Shown one piece after another: positions 10,964-22,763 of a stretch of 64,000 nt of DNA. Where the stretch lies: contig CM061132.1 of assembly GCA_030789695.1 (NCBI GenBank), forward strand, positions 32,388,418 to 32,452,417, written 5' to 3'. The DNA comes from Scilla litardierei (Eukaryota; Streptophyta; Magnoliopsida; Asparagales; Asparagaceae). The position numbers were made by a program, and so were the translations under genes. The notes beneath the pieces were generated by a model. It did no database searches and was not told the origin of the DNA. It worked only from the letters and a program-made list of their open reading frames with translations. Position 1 is the stretch's first letter. The number at the start of each line of letters is the position of its first letter.

Positions 10964-12559
10964 ATGGCATCGCCTTCAACCATTTCATGCATTGACTTGG
11001 AGGATATCCCATCTCCACCTTTATTTCATGGTTCGGAGTGGGAGAACCCTCATTTACATATGAAAAGGTTTGAAGAATGGGTGTATTCTTGTCTTCGTGG
11101 GACTATTTGTGATGATTGCAAATATTTTAGATTATTCACCTATTCTTTGCAAGATAATGCTAGATTGTGGTTTGATTCATTATCTCTCGACTCACATTTT
11201 ACTTGGTTGTCGTTTCAGGCTGAATTTCTCCAAGTGTTTTTGACTATTTTCTTGGAGCAGGTACAGAGGCGGCAGGCCATGGAGCAGCATATAGCGAGCT
11301 TTATCGAAACTGATGGAGAGGCCTACCATCAGGCTTGACAGAGGTTCAGTGATTTGATGTTTGCATGCCCACATCATTGTTTCCACGAGGATCATCTCCT
11401 GCAGATATTTTATACATGGTTACTACCATCTGGGCGAGATTTTGTGCAGATGAGCTGCAGTGGAGAATTCTTTGATTATTCGATCGAGGATTCATGGTGT
11501 TACCTGAGGACCTTGCAGAGTATGAGGATGCAGTCCAACAGGTTCAGGACCAGCCTGAGGAGCCAGCTGTGGGCTCATTCCAATGTGACCCTATGGAAGA
11601 ACAAGAACATGATGATGGGGTGCATTAGAGCCAAGTAGAGGAAGCTGAATGTCCACATCTTGAGGAGCCATAGAAGATGGATAATGGGGTGCGTGTCGAC
11701 CATGTTGATGACATGATACATTTCGTTGTTGTTGGTGATATTGAGGTGGAGGCATGTGAAGGCACAAGCGAGATGAGCCGGATTCTTGTTTTCCATCTAC
11801 GTCATATTCCAATTTTGAGGTGTACGAGTGCATGGGACAGACTACCGAGATGGCTTATTTTGATGAGGAGGATGATGATATGGGCGAGGGAGTGAGTTTA
11901 CAGACCATGACGGAGCCCAAGCTAGACCTTGCTCCTACTTCAGTGCAGCAGGTCATATACCCTTCCCCTCGGGATGCGCACCAGGCCATCATCCACGATG
12001 ATTTTCAGGACAGCCTGGGGATGACGACAGAGCATATACTACTTGACAGCAAGGATGAGGAGAGCGAAGGAGAATGCGAAATTATTTATATTAAGCCTAA
12101 GTTTTCTTGTTCTCCAGATTTGTCTCTGCAGCCAGTTCCCTCTCCTTCTGAGATCGTGCATCAATCGCATCCTAGCGCCATTATTCAGGGAAGTTTCCAC
12201 CATATCATGCCTTGCATTTCTGAATTCCAATTTTTTAACCCCAATTTACTCTTCCGTACATTTTTGATTCTGATTGTCGTCGTTTACATTTAAATTCTTT
12301 TTCTGATGATCGATTTTGGAATGCATTTTTTGCAGGGCATGAGGATATAGATTGGATTGATGCAGCTCGTCTCCCATATGACACATATTATCCAAAAAGG
12401 ACGCTTGGAGTTGCATTACTAGAATCCAAGGAGGCCGGTCGAGGCTTAGCTCCAAAGCAGCTGGAGGAGGAGCGAAAGGAGCTGATGGATCAGCTACCTC
12501 CACCGTTATACATCCGAGATCCGCCCTTCGAGCACGATGCTTTCTATCCATTAGTGTAG
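10964..12559 (+). pseudogene. gag: Athila-like gag relic
   Basis: Starts at ATG 10964 after an A-rich leader. Residues of the first piece include FHGSEWENPHLHMKRFEEW and YSLQDNARLWFDSL, the retrotransposon gag (Retrotrans_gag) core that forms the capsid shell. An in-frame TGA at 11336-11338 sits where relatives have Trp, and the same frame continues (FSDLMFACPHH) to 11638. Later parts shift frame. 11820-12293 is acidic (DEEDDDMGEG), and from about 12260 another frame, ending at TAG 12557-12559, reads a coherent tail with DIDWIDAARLPYDTYYPKRT and a Glu/Lys-rich helix. A domain order beyond gag is absent. Confidence 0.7.
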
Positions 12560-12695
12560 ATAAATAAAATTAGTGTTTTAGTTTTATTTGCTTTAGTAGC
12601 ATATTTTTCACTTCTTTTTCTTATATATGCTTTTGTTCTAGGATATTTTGTGAGATCTAATACTCTCCCAACATTGATAACAATATTTATTTTAA

Positions 12696-12708
12696 GTTGG
12701 GGGGAGAG
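12696..12708 (+). promoter_or_regulatory. polypurine tract
   Basis: gttggggggagag directly before a TGTTAG start at 12709: the plus-strand primer site and beginning of the Athila-like 3' LTR, of which only 64 bp remain before the chromovirus LTR begins at 12773. Confidence 0.65.
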
Positions 12709-12772
12709 TGTTAGAATCTTTAGGATTGTTAGGATTTTGATTTTAGCTTAATTTATTTTTTTGAGATACATC

Positions 12773-15694
12773 TGTCGCGCTCGCTTTTCGATCATACATT
12801 TTTCATGCACGTACTTTCCTTTCGTACGTGTATTTTTAGTTGCCTCTTCTTGTAACCCAAACGTGCGATGTGATATGTCGGTGTGACCCTCTGAGAGAGT
12901 ACTTATTTGTGGAATTTTTCGTGAACGTCATTTCATAGCTCATTCTTCCACAAATCAGCTTTGTTTGAAGGAGTGTCGTAACTTTAGACTTCGACGTTTG
13001 ACCTTTATACTTTTAGTTCCGTTTTCCGTTATCCTAGCCCGTGACCAATCATCGTAGTCTCGATTCTCTCGTCGACACGGTCGTCCCGATATTTTTCTTG
13101 TATTTTTTGGACACCGTTAGGCTGACCAATCACACTAATCACTTTCAACCTGTAATTAGCCTAGCTAATCCCTAATTAAAATAATCTAATCTAACCTATA
13201 GGAATGATGTGTTTCATGTTGTTTGTTTCCCTAGCTATCTACACCCTAGTTCTACCCTCCCCCTCTCACACCCTCTCTCTCCAATCACCCATATTTGCAC
13301 CCCCTTTCAACCCTATATAGCAAAACCCTTCATCAAACACATCTTACGCAACAAACCCTAGGTTGAGAAACAACCCAGCCGCCACAATATCTCGCGCATC
13401 TCCCCTCTCCCCGAGCTTACCGCCGCCGGCCACCCTCGTCGCCGGCGACTTGCTCCGGTCATCCTCATCACGCGAACACCCCTTCTCTCTCCCTTATCCC
13501 CTTGAATACTATCGATTTTTCCTCCCCTTTCTGCAAATTAGCTGCTGCCCTCTCCCTACCTTAAGGCTGCAGCCGGCCACCCATCTGACTGCCGACAAAC
13601 ACCAGGCCATTCCCCTTAAACCGCCAGTACATCCGCCCAACACCCCTAGGCTGCCGCACACCCTCAAACCGCCTATCTCCGGCCTGCTCTTCAACATTCT
13701 GGTCACCCCCATCAACCCCACGCCGGCCAAACTCACCTCCAGCCATCCCTCCTCCGACAAGTCCCTCTCCTCCTTCATCCAAAATTACCGAACACCCATC
13801 CTCCCCGCTACGAAAATCTTCCATCTTCACCCTTGTAACATGCCACACAGTCCCAGGTCGCCGAACGCCGGCCAGCCTCTCCCGTCGGCCACCACGCGCG
13901 GCCTTGTCCCTAAGACAAATCCGACCTTCCTCCCATCTCCCCCTTGCCGAAATCTGCCACATCTATTCCATTGACAGCGCTTGCACGGCTCCACCTCGCA
14001 CAAACATCTGGCCAACCTACTTACCGACCTGTCCTCTCACTCGCTTCACAAACAGGCCGCACACCCTCAAACTGCCATCATCCTCATCAAAACAGCCCCA
14101 GGCCGTGATCTCTTGCACTGTTACCATGCGCAATCTGACGGTAGGACGCGACTCCCCTTGCTCTCTGTCGTTCGCGCGACGTGCTACCGTGGTCGCTAGT
14201 GTCGACTTTGCTGTTGATCACCATACCTCGCTCGCTATTGGAATCCAACCCCTGACGTCGCTACCTGACGTCAGTGTAGCTCGCGTGTCGTGTTAAGGTA
14301 TACCTGAACCGTAGGAACCCTCACGCTTGCATGTTAATTAAGACTAAAAATTATAACTTTAATTGCTTTGGTAACTCACTAATTGAAGATTAATAATATG
14401 GAATGTAGTTTGGGCGTTGATTGAGCACATAGGGAATATCTGGACTCTTTGATCGTGTGACTTGCAGCACATCTCTTTCAGGCAAGTGAAACTTGCCAGT
14501 ATTTGTTTAGGCCATGTTTAGGCCAATTTATGAAATAGCGTAAAAGAGACTAGGCGATGAAATAATAGTCGCCTAGACGCCCTTACTAGATCTAGCTTGA
14601 CAACGAAGCTAGATCCGACACCCTTGCTATACTATCATTTCATACTGCATGTCATGTTTAATTTCAAATTAACTGTACGCACTTTTAATTGCTTATTGCA
14701 ATGTTCATGTATCTTGCCATGTCATTCCATGCATCAACTTGCTTTATCATGATTGTGTAGCACACGCTACTTTAAATTATAAGCTGCGGCGACTAGGATT
14801 TTGACTCCTACATAATGATTGAGGCTAGGCACCTGCATTACGGGTACAACCCTATGCCAAACCAAAAACACTTCCTGCCTCGTGATCCAGAAGCGAGCAC
14901 AATGTTGTCGGTAAAAAACCAACGCTTGATACACGTGGAGGGGTAGGGTTAAACGATCACTTGAGCGTAGAAGTGTGTCCGTACAGCCACTTCAGCCAAA
15001 AGGCGGAAACCTTGTGCACATCGTGAATACAAGTTAATCGTGAATATTGTTTAGTAGCTCTCGCTACGACGTGTCGGGCATTGCAAGTATCATGTTCTTT
15101 TAACTGCTGCATTCATTGAAATATTATGCCATGTCATCTCATTATAGAACTGCTAGTTGCATTCTTTTACTTTACGTTCCTTGCACAAAAGTCTCCCTTT
15201 CTCTTTTTGGAGATTTTTGCTGACATGTGCCCTTTTCTTTTTGGGTGTCACATGTCAGATTTGGAGTCTGAGTTTGTTGCTTAGGACGACAATTAGCTGA
15301 CGTCCAGTTCGAGGACACCGGAGTTCTACCCTTAGTCTCAGCTGGTGACTTTTTCTTAGCTGCTGCTTACTTTCCTGGTAGCTGCTGTTAGGTTATTCCG
15401 TGCGAAGCACCATTACTTGTTTTAGTTTCGGCCATGCTTAGGCCTTCTTTTTTAGACTATGTATTTATTTATGACTATCTCTGTATGTTTGGAATAAAAT
15501 CTGTGGATGTTGAATGTTGGATAATTTTAATTGTCTACCTTTCTTTATTATTATTGTTGTTGTTTCAGCGTAATGCAAAGAACCTGCTAATGGATTAAAT
15601 TACCAGACGCTTATCAGATTGTAGCTTCTCAACTCCAAGTCTGAGCGGACCTCGTCATGTCTCGCCTTCCATACTTGGGAAGCGGGGCGTGACA
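12773..15694 (+). mobile_element. chromovirus (Tekay/Del-like) LTR
   Basis: A 2.9-kb LTR starting TGTCGCGCTCG and ending GGGGCGTGACA, the end form of Tekay/Del-type LTRs as I remember them. TATA at 13314-13320 is followed by a GC- and Pro-codon-rich leader (13360-14290), then AT-rich sequence. Flanks acatc (left) and ggttt (right) do not match, so a clean solo LTR is not shown; 15695 onward may be a decayed internal region, since 'tagtggtggcacatg' weakly recalls a primer site. The 203-codon ORF at 13363-13974 is a low-complexity product of the leader. Confidence 0.6.
13314..13320 (+). promoter_or_regulatory. LTR TATA box
   Basis: TATATAG in the context accctatatagcaaaaccc, followed 35-45 bp later by an ACACATC/ACGCAAC stretch that could hold the start site. 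The GC content rises sharply downstream, as in an RNA leader. Confidence 0.55.
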
Positions 15695-17819
15695 GGTTTT
15701 AGTGGTGGCACATGCAGGTCCTCTTTGCATCTGCGAAATATCGCAATGGTAATAATAAAACATCTATTAAAATATTCAGAACATTCAAGTCATAAATCTG
15801 AGTCTAATCTGAACGTTTTTCTTGTCTTAGATGGCTGGAAGACGTGTTATCCAAGCATCTTGTCTCAGTATAATTTGGGAGATCCATTAGACCTGGACTA
15901 TAGGAAGATTTAGTTAGACGCCCGTGTTTGCTAGTTAGGCATCCATGATTGTTAGTTAGACATTTTTCTAAGAATTGGTATAATCATCTTAGGAATTTCC
16001 TTAGTAGTTTCTTACCTAGCTCAGACCATATTAGATTTCTAGAGTTTCTTTAGTCGTTCGCCTGGGTTCATCAAATTTCGGACCCAGCAGAACGTAATTT
16101 TGATCCCTTAAGGACCCTTCCCTGAGATCTCTATTACAGTATAGTTCATTAGAAAGTCTTAGTGCTAAGTTCCTCCTAATCTTTAGTCGGCCCGGTAATT
16201 AGAACCCCTGATTTCTAGCATTTTCCTAATCATTACACTTCTATGTTATCGACCGTAACAATTCCATCGTAGCTTTTCATGAATCATATCCTAGGCGTAT
16301 TTATGTATCGATCATGCGATCATATTCTTTGCCCTCGAATCACGTGATCGCCTCGTGGCGATTATCGTTAATTTTTTTGAATCTTCTCCATTACAAATCC
16401 TGATTCTTCTAAAAGTATTTTCGATATTCCTTATTAAATTCTTCGCTCAGTTTAACTCCTTTGGAAACCCCTTATTATATACTTAGATTTCCTGCTTTTC
16501 AGTTGAGTTAAAATTCATTCTTGGAATTTGAAACCTTCTTGGTCGTAATCTTTAGTTACTATCTCGTAACCATTTTCCAACCTATATCTTTCGTATTTCA
16601 GTTTTAAAACTTTATTACCATTTTGATAATTCAATATATCATTCCTTTTTTCTATACTACTAAGTTTATTATTTTTTTACCACTTATCGTACATACTTTT
16701 AGAATATTTTTCTAAGCTAAATAGGACTTCAATTTTTTTAGCATATCAGTTTTATATTCATCGAGATCATACTTCATAAAAATCTTTGCTTAAATCTATT
16801 TTCATTTGCAAAAAAGTCACTACCTCACCCTACTCATTATTTTCTTCGTCTAACACTTTTTCGGTGTTTTCAAACTTTACAGTCTGCTCGCTATTTCTAC
16901 ATATTTTTATAAGAATATATATATATACACACGATATCATATTTTACACGTATCCTTCTTTCATCTATTTAATTATTTAGAGCAATATTTTTGTCCCACC
17001 CAACCAGATTATCTCCTTATTCATGCCTCATTTGAACTGTCCATCCCAGTCTTGTTTCGTTACGCTATTTGATCTTGATTCCATTTTTATTGCTTAGCCA
17101 TCATACTAGTGCTTGTCGTTGCCTATGTCAATCTTAGTATAGTCTAGTGGGCCCATTAGTATATATTGTGATGTCGTTGTGGTGCATGCATTTAGGTAGA
17201 GTGTGTGAATCCCTGCGTACCACTCATGTATGAGTGTGTTACCCTTAGTGTAATAATGATTGTCTTTTGTGTTATATATACATACTCAGTGTTATTCGTG
17301 ATATATGTGTAGTTGTATGAATGATAGTATTAATATATGTGTGGATAGCTATACCACTTTAGGGATGTCGGTGTATATTAGAATAAGTGTTGTAATATCT
17401 ACTAGTGGTGTATGTAGTTTGAAGATATTTGTAAATGCTTGAAATAGTATGCTAGTAAGTCATGTGCGTGTTAGGTGTAATGATAATAGGTGTACTTATA
17501 GTTAAGTGTGCAGGCCTATTCTGTGATCTATATGTTAGTACGTATGAGCGTGTGCTCGTACGTAGATATGTACTTACTATATGGTATGTGTGTGATCTAC
17601 GTATGGTAATAGGGTTATAATTTTGTATGGTATTGCTTGTCTTTACGGGATGTTGTGTGTGTATGTGTATACCATGAAGTATACACGATTATGGTATGAT
17701 GTAACTATATATGGATAAGTATATGTAATAGCATACTAGTTATATATAAATGGCTATGAGTGAATATATTATATGTATGTGACTATGTATGCATATATGA
17801 GATAGTGCATTATGGTTGG

Positions 17820-17821
<2 letters not shown>
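15695..17821. other. no gene seen
   Basis: A 2.1-kb stretch without a recognisable gene. 15695-16100 may be decayed chromovirus leader (repeated 'gttaggcatcc / gttagacgcc' phrases at 15915-15960). 16380-16980 is T-rich. 17150-17800 is rich in GTGT and TATG with no clear repeat unit. Confidence 0.4.

Positions 17822-17889
<68 letters not shown>
17822..17889. repeat. (AT)n microsatellite
   Basis: An uninterrupted TA/AT run of 68 bp. The 71- and 64-codon ORFs across it are only Ile-Tyr repeats and are not genes. Confidence 0.95.
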
Positions 17890-17894
<5 letters not shown>

Positions 17895-18240
17895 CTTCGG
17901 GTGCGAAAAAAACCCGTGCGAAAATATTTTTTTTATTTATTTGAATTTTTTTTCAAAATTTTTTTTGATGTTTAATCCATACAATTATATACCTCAGAGA
18001 AAATAATGGGTGAACCCGTTGGGGATTAGTGCACCCATCCACCCGTTACAAATTTAACGGCCTCAAAACGTGCGAATTTGATGAAATGCCTTGATCGAAG
18101 ACCAAATGACATTATTTCTAAACCATTATTTTTTAAGGGGGGTATAACAACATATAATGAGGGTGGAAAAAAAATTTGAAAAAAAAATTTGAAAAAAAAG
18201 ATAAAAACATTTTCGCACCGTGCGAAATGTTCTCATTTGA
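17890..18240. mobile_element. MITE-like element
   Basis: About 350 bp with no ORF and inverted ends: cgtgcgaaaatattttt at 17911-17927 and, inverted at the right end, caaaaatg.. read as the complement of cattttcgcaccgtgcg (18209-18225). The left edge abuts the AT microsatellite, a common insertion context for such elements. The ends are not perfect inverted repeats and the family is not identified. Confidence 0.4.
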
Positions 18241-18285
18241 AAATTTGAAAATCTTAAACAAAAGAGTAGACAGAACTGGCTGAGC

Positions 18286-20757
18286 TTGGGGGATCGTAAT
18301 ACCCGCTTCTTCTACACAGCTATGAAAGCCAGACAAAGCCATAATAACCTTGGGCATCTCATTTCTAATGATGGTTCTCGTGATGACACTATCAATAAAA
18401 TCAAAATCGATGGGCCCAAATTCTATGAGAATTTGTATAATCAAGATGACTATTGGAGAGTGTTTCCTTGTATCACTACTAAAAGAGTCCTTACGGTTGA
18501 GGCTGCTGCTTGGGTTGAAAGGCCCATCGTTGAGGAGGAAATTAAAAGTGCGGTATTTCAAATTGGTGCTGATAAGGCCCTTGGTCCTGATGGGTTTAAT
18601 GGGTTCTTTTTTCAAAACTCTTGGGGGATTATTGGTAGAGATGTCACCAATGCCGTCCTCTCATTTTTCAGATCTGGTAGGATCCTGCGGCAAATCAACC
18701 ACACGTTCTTATCCCTTATTCCCAAAGGTTCTAATGCTACCGGTCTTAGTGACTATAGACATATATCCTGCTGCAATGTTCTGTATAAAATTATCAGCAA
18801 AGTTATCTGCAACAGGCTGAAAAGGGCTATTATTGAGCTAATCTCTCCCAACCAGGCTGCCTTCCTCCAAGATCGCTTATTGGCTGATTGTGCCCTCCTT
18901 GCCCATGAGCATATTCGTGATTTCAATAATCCCATGGGAGGTCGTGCTTGTTTAAAGTTGGATCTTCGCAAAGCTTTTGACAGTGTGAACAGAGAATTCA
19001 TCTACTTCATGCTTCATCGTATGGGGTTTAAGCACAGGTTTATTAGTTGGATTTGCGAGTGTATATCCACTCCCTCCTTCTCCGTTATGGTTAATGGCTC
19101 CCCATTTGGTATGTTCCAATCTAATAGGGGGCTTAGGCAGGGAGATCCTTTATCTCCTTATCTTTTTGTGGTTGTTATGGAAGCCTTCTCCCTTCTCATG
19201 GCCAAGGCCAATGCTTCCCGTGCTATTTTACCCATGAAGAGGGTTGGTGCAATCACCCATCTCCTCTTTGCTGATGATCTATTGGTTTTCTGTTGTGCCA
19301 ATATCAAGTCCTTTGAAGGGTTGAAAGACCTTCTTGTTACATTTAAGAGCCTAACTGGTCTGGATGTTAATTGGAACAAGAGTGCGGGCATTTTTAGCAA
19401 AGGCACTAAAGATTCTGGGCTTCTGGCTGATATTCTGGGTATTCGTCGTGTGCAATCACTCTCTACTTACTTGGGCCTTCCCCTTTCGGCTAAATACCCT
19501 AAAGCATCGATGTACTCTCGCCTTCTTGATAGATGCAGAAGTAGACTGCAGGGATGGTCGTCATCCCTTTTATCTATTGCTGGTCGCATAGAACTTGTTA
19601 AATCTGTTATCTTCGGTATGGTTTCCTTCTGGATGCAGGCATTCAGTATCCCCAAATTTGTTTTGTGTACTCTCAACTCCATCTGCAGGAAGTTTATCTG
19701 GGGTAAGTCCTATGCTTGGGCTTGGGATGATCTGTGTGCTCCCAAAAGGGAGGGGGTGTGGGGCTCCGATAGTTTTCCGAATTATATAAGGCTTATGGGG
19801 TTAAGTTGTCTTGGCGCATGCTAACTCATGATGGCATCTGGGCTACTTATATGAGACGCCAGTATCTTAATAATGGCGGTTTCTTTCTTGCTAATGCCAA
19901 TCCTATGCAGTCTGAGACATGGAAGTTTATGCTCCAATGTCGTGAATTCACCAAGAAGCTTACCATGCGTATTGTTAGAAATGGGGCCTCTACGCTATTT
20001 TGGTATGATAATCGCCTCCCATGTGGGCCGCTTTGTGACACCTATGATGTGCCTGTGGGGGAAGAAAGAAAAATGTTTAGAGATTTCTGGACTACGGAGG
20101 GATGGGTGAACATCCCTTCACTTCTTCCTATAAGGCCGGTTCTTGATACTATCTCACTTGCATCTGGGGAGGACTCGTGGAAATGGCTATCTAAAGCCCC
20201 TTCTTTGCATGAGGCTTGGTCTGGTTCGCGCACTCTTAGGGCCATATTTCCTTATTACAAGGTGGTCTGGTTCCAGGGGCATATTCCCAAAATGGCTATT
20301 ACTCTATTACGTGCCTTTCATAAGAAGCTGCTCACTCGGGACAAGCTCGTTCACTGGGGAGTCCCTACTTCCCCCTTTTGTGTCCTTTGCTTAGATAATG
20401 TTTATGAAAGTGTGGACCACTTATTCTTTGAATGCAGTTTTACTAACTACCTGCTTTGTAGGAGCCTCCTTAAGCTAGGAATCACTACGGATGCGCCTAT
20501 TACCCTTGGGGGGGGATCTTCTAATCTCTAGCTTTCATACGAAGGATTGTTTGGGCAAGCTGGCCAAAACTGTGCTTGCTACTATGACATGGCACATATG
20601 GAGAGAAAGGAACATAAGGATCTTTGATGGTACCAATCAGATCCAGACTCTTTTATTTGAGGACATTGCTGCTGATGTTCGCATCGCCCTGAGGCACGCC
20701 GAGTGGGATCGTGAGAGTGCGAGTGTTCCCCTCTCAAACTGGGGGTTTGATGTATAA
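18286..20757 (+). pseudogene. LINE ORF2 reverse transcriptase relic
   Basis: Copies LINE RNA at nicked chromosomal DNA. The first piece (18286-19824, 512 codons) starts inside the protein with GDRNTRFFY, then shows GADKALGPDGFNGFF, LIPKGSNATGLSDYRHIS, the first catalytic block KLDLRKAFDSVN near 18955-18990, GLRQGDPLSPYLF near 19130-19170, and FADDLLVF near 19267. A break near 19750-19806 is followed by 19806-20531, with LSWRMLTHDGIW and the zinc-binding end domain (C-x-x-C then H-x3-C: FCVLCLDN.., DHLFFEC, 20380-20440). A run of eight or more G near 20505 shifts the frame into the last piece, ending at 20755-20757. The long intact RT piece suggests a fairly recent insertion. Confidence 0.85.
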
Positions 20758-20889
20758 TGTGATTCCTTTGGGCTCTTGGAATAGAGGAGGATGTCAAGTA
20801 TTGACAGGGAGCGGCGCATGTGCCCTTCTCCTGTAGTACTAGCATCATCTTGCTATCTCCCTGACCCCTTGTACAATCTTTTCCAGTAT

Positions 20890-20896
20890 CAATAAA
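20890..20896 (+). terminator. LINE polyadenylation signal
   Basis: AATAAAG about 15-20 bp before the A-rich end of the LINE. Confidence 0.5.
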
Positions 20897-20925
20897 GATA
20901 AAGCATATTCTCCAAAAAAAATATA

Positions 20926-21370
20926 TATGAGGAGGGATCAAATGACCCCCCAAAATAACCCCCTATCAAAAATCATATGCCCCCATTTTTTTTCGAAAGA
21001 TCCGAACCGTTCATCTTGATCTCCACCCTCTAAATACCTGACCCACCAATTTTCAACCCGATCCCATGTGTTTTGCCCGTTCATCAACCATTCGCAAAAG
21101 TTCTGTTCATGTGAAACCGTTAAATTTGGGTCGGATACTATACAGGGGAAACATACAGGGGAACATACATGGTTAAATTTGGGTCGGATTGGTGAAACTT
21201 ACAGGGGAACAACCAGCATACTACTAATAACCATCATAACATCTAGATACCATAACTAAAGCCCTATGGCCTACATCCAGACAGACAAAAAAAACATAAA
21301 ACCAAAACATTTTTGTTTTTTAAAAAAACATCGGACTAGAAAACCAGAACTGCTGGATCAGTTGGGCTAT
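20926..21370. other. unassigned, possible MITE
   Basis: No gene. It starts with a short AT run followed by gaggagggatcaaatgaccccccaa (20930-20954, a nested imperfect palindrome) and has two copies of 'acaggggaacatacat/ttaaatttgggtcgga' (21121-21195). Such 'AT-run then gggatcaaatg' ends occur on plant MITE-like elements; the other end is not found. Confidence 0.25.
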
Positions 21371-21372
21371 GT

Positions 21373-22763
21373 CTAACGGCCAGAGGGAGAACCGAAGTCT
21401 TGGGAAGTGCGCTTGGTTTTGCGACGAGGAGTCTCTTGGGGAGCGACGACGACATTCAGGGCTTCGAGAGATGAAACAAGTTTACTCTGATTGAGTTGAA
21501 CTTGATCGATCACCTGGGCTTGCTCAGTTAAAGCCGTACGAAATTCCTTAAAGCCAGTAGTCATTGTCTCCTAATGGGATCGAACATTATCCCTAAGATC
21601 ATGAAGCACGGTCATGGTAGTTTCGCGTGGAGTGGAGGCAGTGCGAGGAGTTTTTCATGGGACAAGAACGAGGGTTAGTGCAGCATTGGGGAATACACTT
21701 GTGAACACAGACCTTGAGAACAAAGCAGGGAAATCCACGGGATGAACCGGGAGTCTGAGTTGCAGATGGGGCGAAAGTGGGGGTAATCGGTGTGTAATCA
21801 GGGTCGGCATCATTGGGGTCTTCGGCAGGATCCTCTTCAGGGTCGTCATCATCATCAGCATCATCACTATTAGCATCATCTGATTCTTCAGGATCAGGAA
21901 CATCGAGATGCATGTTATGAAGGGTGATGATGTTTAGGTTGTAGGGGTTAGACATCTCAAGTTCTCCTTCAAGAGGAATGTTAAACATTTTGAGAACCAA
22001 AGTGATGAAGGATGGGTGATAGATGTGAGTCTGGACCGGACGAAGAAGTGATTGCAAGATCACAAAGCCCCAATTGATCGGTAACCCACCCATGACCGCA
22101 TACAAACAGTGCTCCATCTCATTGGAAAGATAATTGATAGATCCACCCTTATGCATGAGGTTGGAAACGATCATTTTGAGAATGATACGAGGGGGGGGGG
22201 GGGGGGGGGGGGGTGAAATGAACGGCCGAAAGCTTGTGAACCCAAGGAGTGGCAATTTTGGCGAGTATGCGAGGATCGGTCATGGTGAAGTTAAGAGAAC
22301 CCGTGAAATGAGAAGGAAGACCAATTAGATCATAAATGGCACGAAGGGTAAGGCAGATAGGATAACCTTTGACACGGGCGAGGAGATGAGTGTCTCGGCC
22401 GACGACGCAGGGTTCTAAGTTGGCGTAGAATTCTTGGACAAGGAGCGGGTAGTAGGGTTCCTTGTTGCCAAGAGCCCAGATCTTTTCGAGCCTGGCGGCC
22501 GACAGGATGGTGAGGATGTTGAAAGAGGCAAGGGCGGAATAGTCGATGAAACGCTCGGGATGGAATTTTGCACTTGCCGAGGCCTTGAAACAATTGTCGG
22601 CTGCGAGATCACGGAATTGAGGGAAAGCCATTGGAGAGGAGAAAGGGGAAAAGGTTTCGTTTGAGAAGAAGGGAGGAAAATGAGAAGATGAAAGAATAAG
22701 AAAGAAAAGGCCGAAAATAAATAGGCAAAAAGTTAGGCAGTTATTCATGCGAACAGGTGCCAT
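21373..22763 (-). pseudogene. extra ORF downstream of copia pol
   Basis: Three same-strand pieces read as one protein if frame breaks are ignored. Piece 1 (22763-22149) has an optional hydrophobic N-terminus (residues 9-25) before Met45 at 22631, the more likely start. FRDLAADNCFKAS, then YPLLVQEFYANL and TLRAIYDLIGLP, match my memory of the 'putative plant transposon protein' domain (Pfam Transposase_32-like). Piece 2 (22255-21599) continues it with KMIVSNLMHKGGSINYLS and GGLPINWGFVIL, then an Asp/Glu-rich stretch. Piece 3 (21624-21373) is a Gln-rich, coiled-coil-like tail with a basic end. A 23-base G run (Pro codons) shifts piece 1 into piece 2; a stop near 21574 breaks piece 3. Function unknown. 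Confidence 0.6.
22191..22213. repeat. 23-base poly-G tract
   Basis: Uninterrupted G x 23 on the plus strand, poly-C and thus poly-Pro in the minus-strand ORF. It is exactly where the ORF changes frame. Length slippage or a sequencing error are both possible. Confidence 0.95.

Larger units (their letters stand above)
9360..12772 (+). mobile_element. Athila-like gypsy element, gag only
   Basis: 5' LTR, a primer site of the tRNA-Asp type, a gag relic and, only about 130 bp after gag, a purine tract and the first 64 bp of a putative 3' LTR. No protease, RT or integrase is present, so it is an internally deleted, non-autonomous copy that could only have moved in trans. The two LTR starts (9360 and 12709) do not look alike, so one edge is probably misplaced, or the copy is a chimera. 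Confidence 0.6.
18247..20925 (+). mobile_element. L1-type LINE, 5'-truncated
   Basis: Retains only the RT and C-terminal part of ORF2; ORF1 and the endonuclease are missing, as expected from incomplete target-primed reverse transcription. It ends with an AATAAAG signal (20890-20896) and a short A8 tail (20912-20919). I found no convincing target duplication; the MITE-like block sits right at its 5' side. Confidence 0.85.

Noticed and set aside
13363..13974. 203-codon Pro/Ser-rich ORF
   Set aside because: Lies in the GC-rich leader of a chromovirus LTR, overlaps frames on the other strand, and has no domain or conserved motif.
17760..18006. Ile-Tyr repeat ORFs
   Set aside because: Translation of the (AT)n microsatellite.
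18133..18615. 160-codon minus ORF
   Set aside because: Antisense to the LINE ORF and into the MITE-like block; no independent signal.
22149..22763. Env-like glycoprotein reading of the hydrophobic N-terminus
   Set aside because: The first 44 codons precede the likelier start at 22631; a single hydrophobic stretch without other envelope features is not enough.
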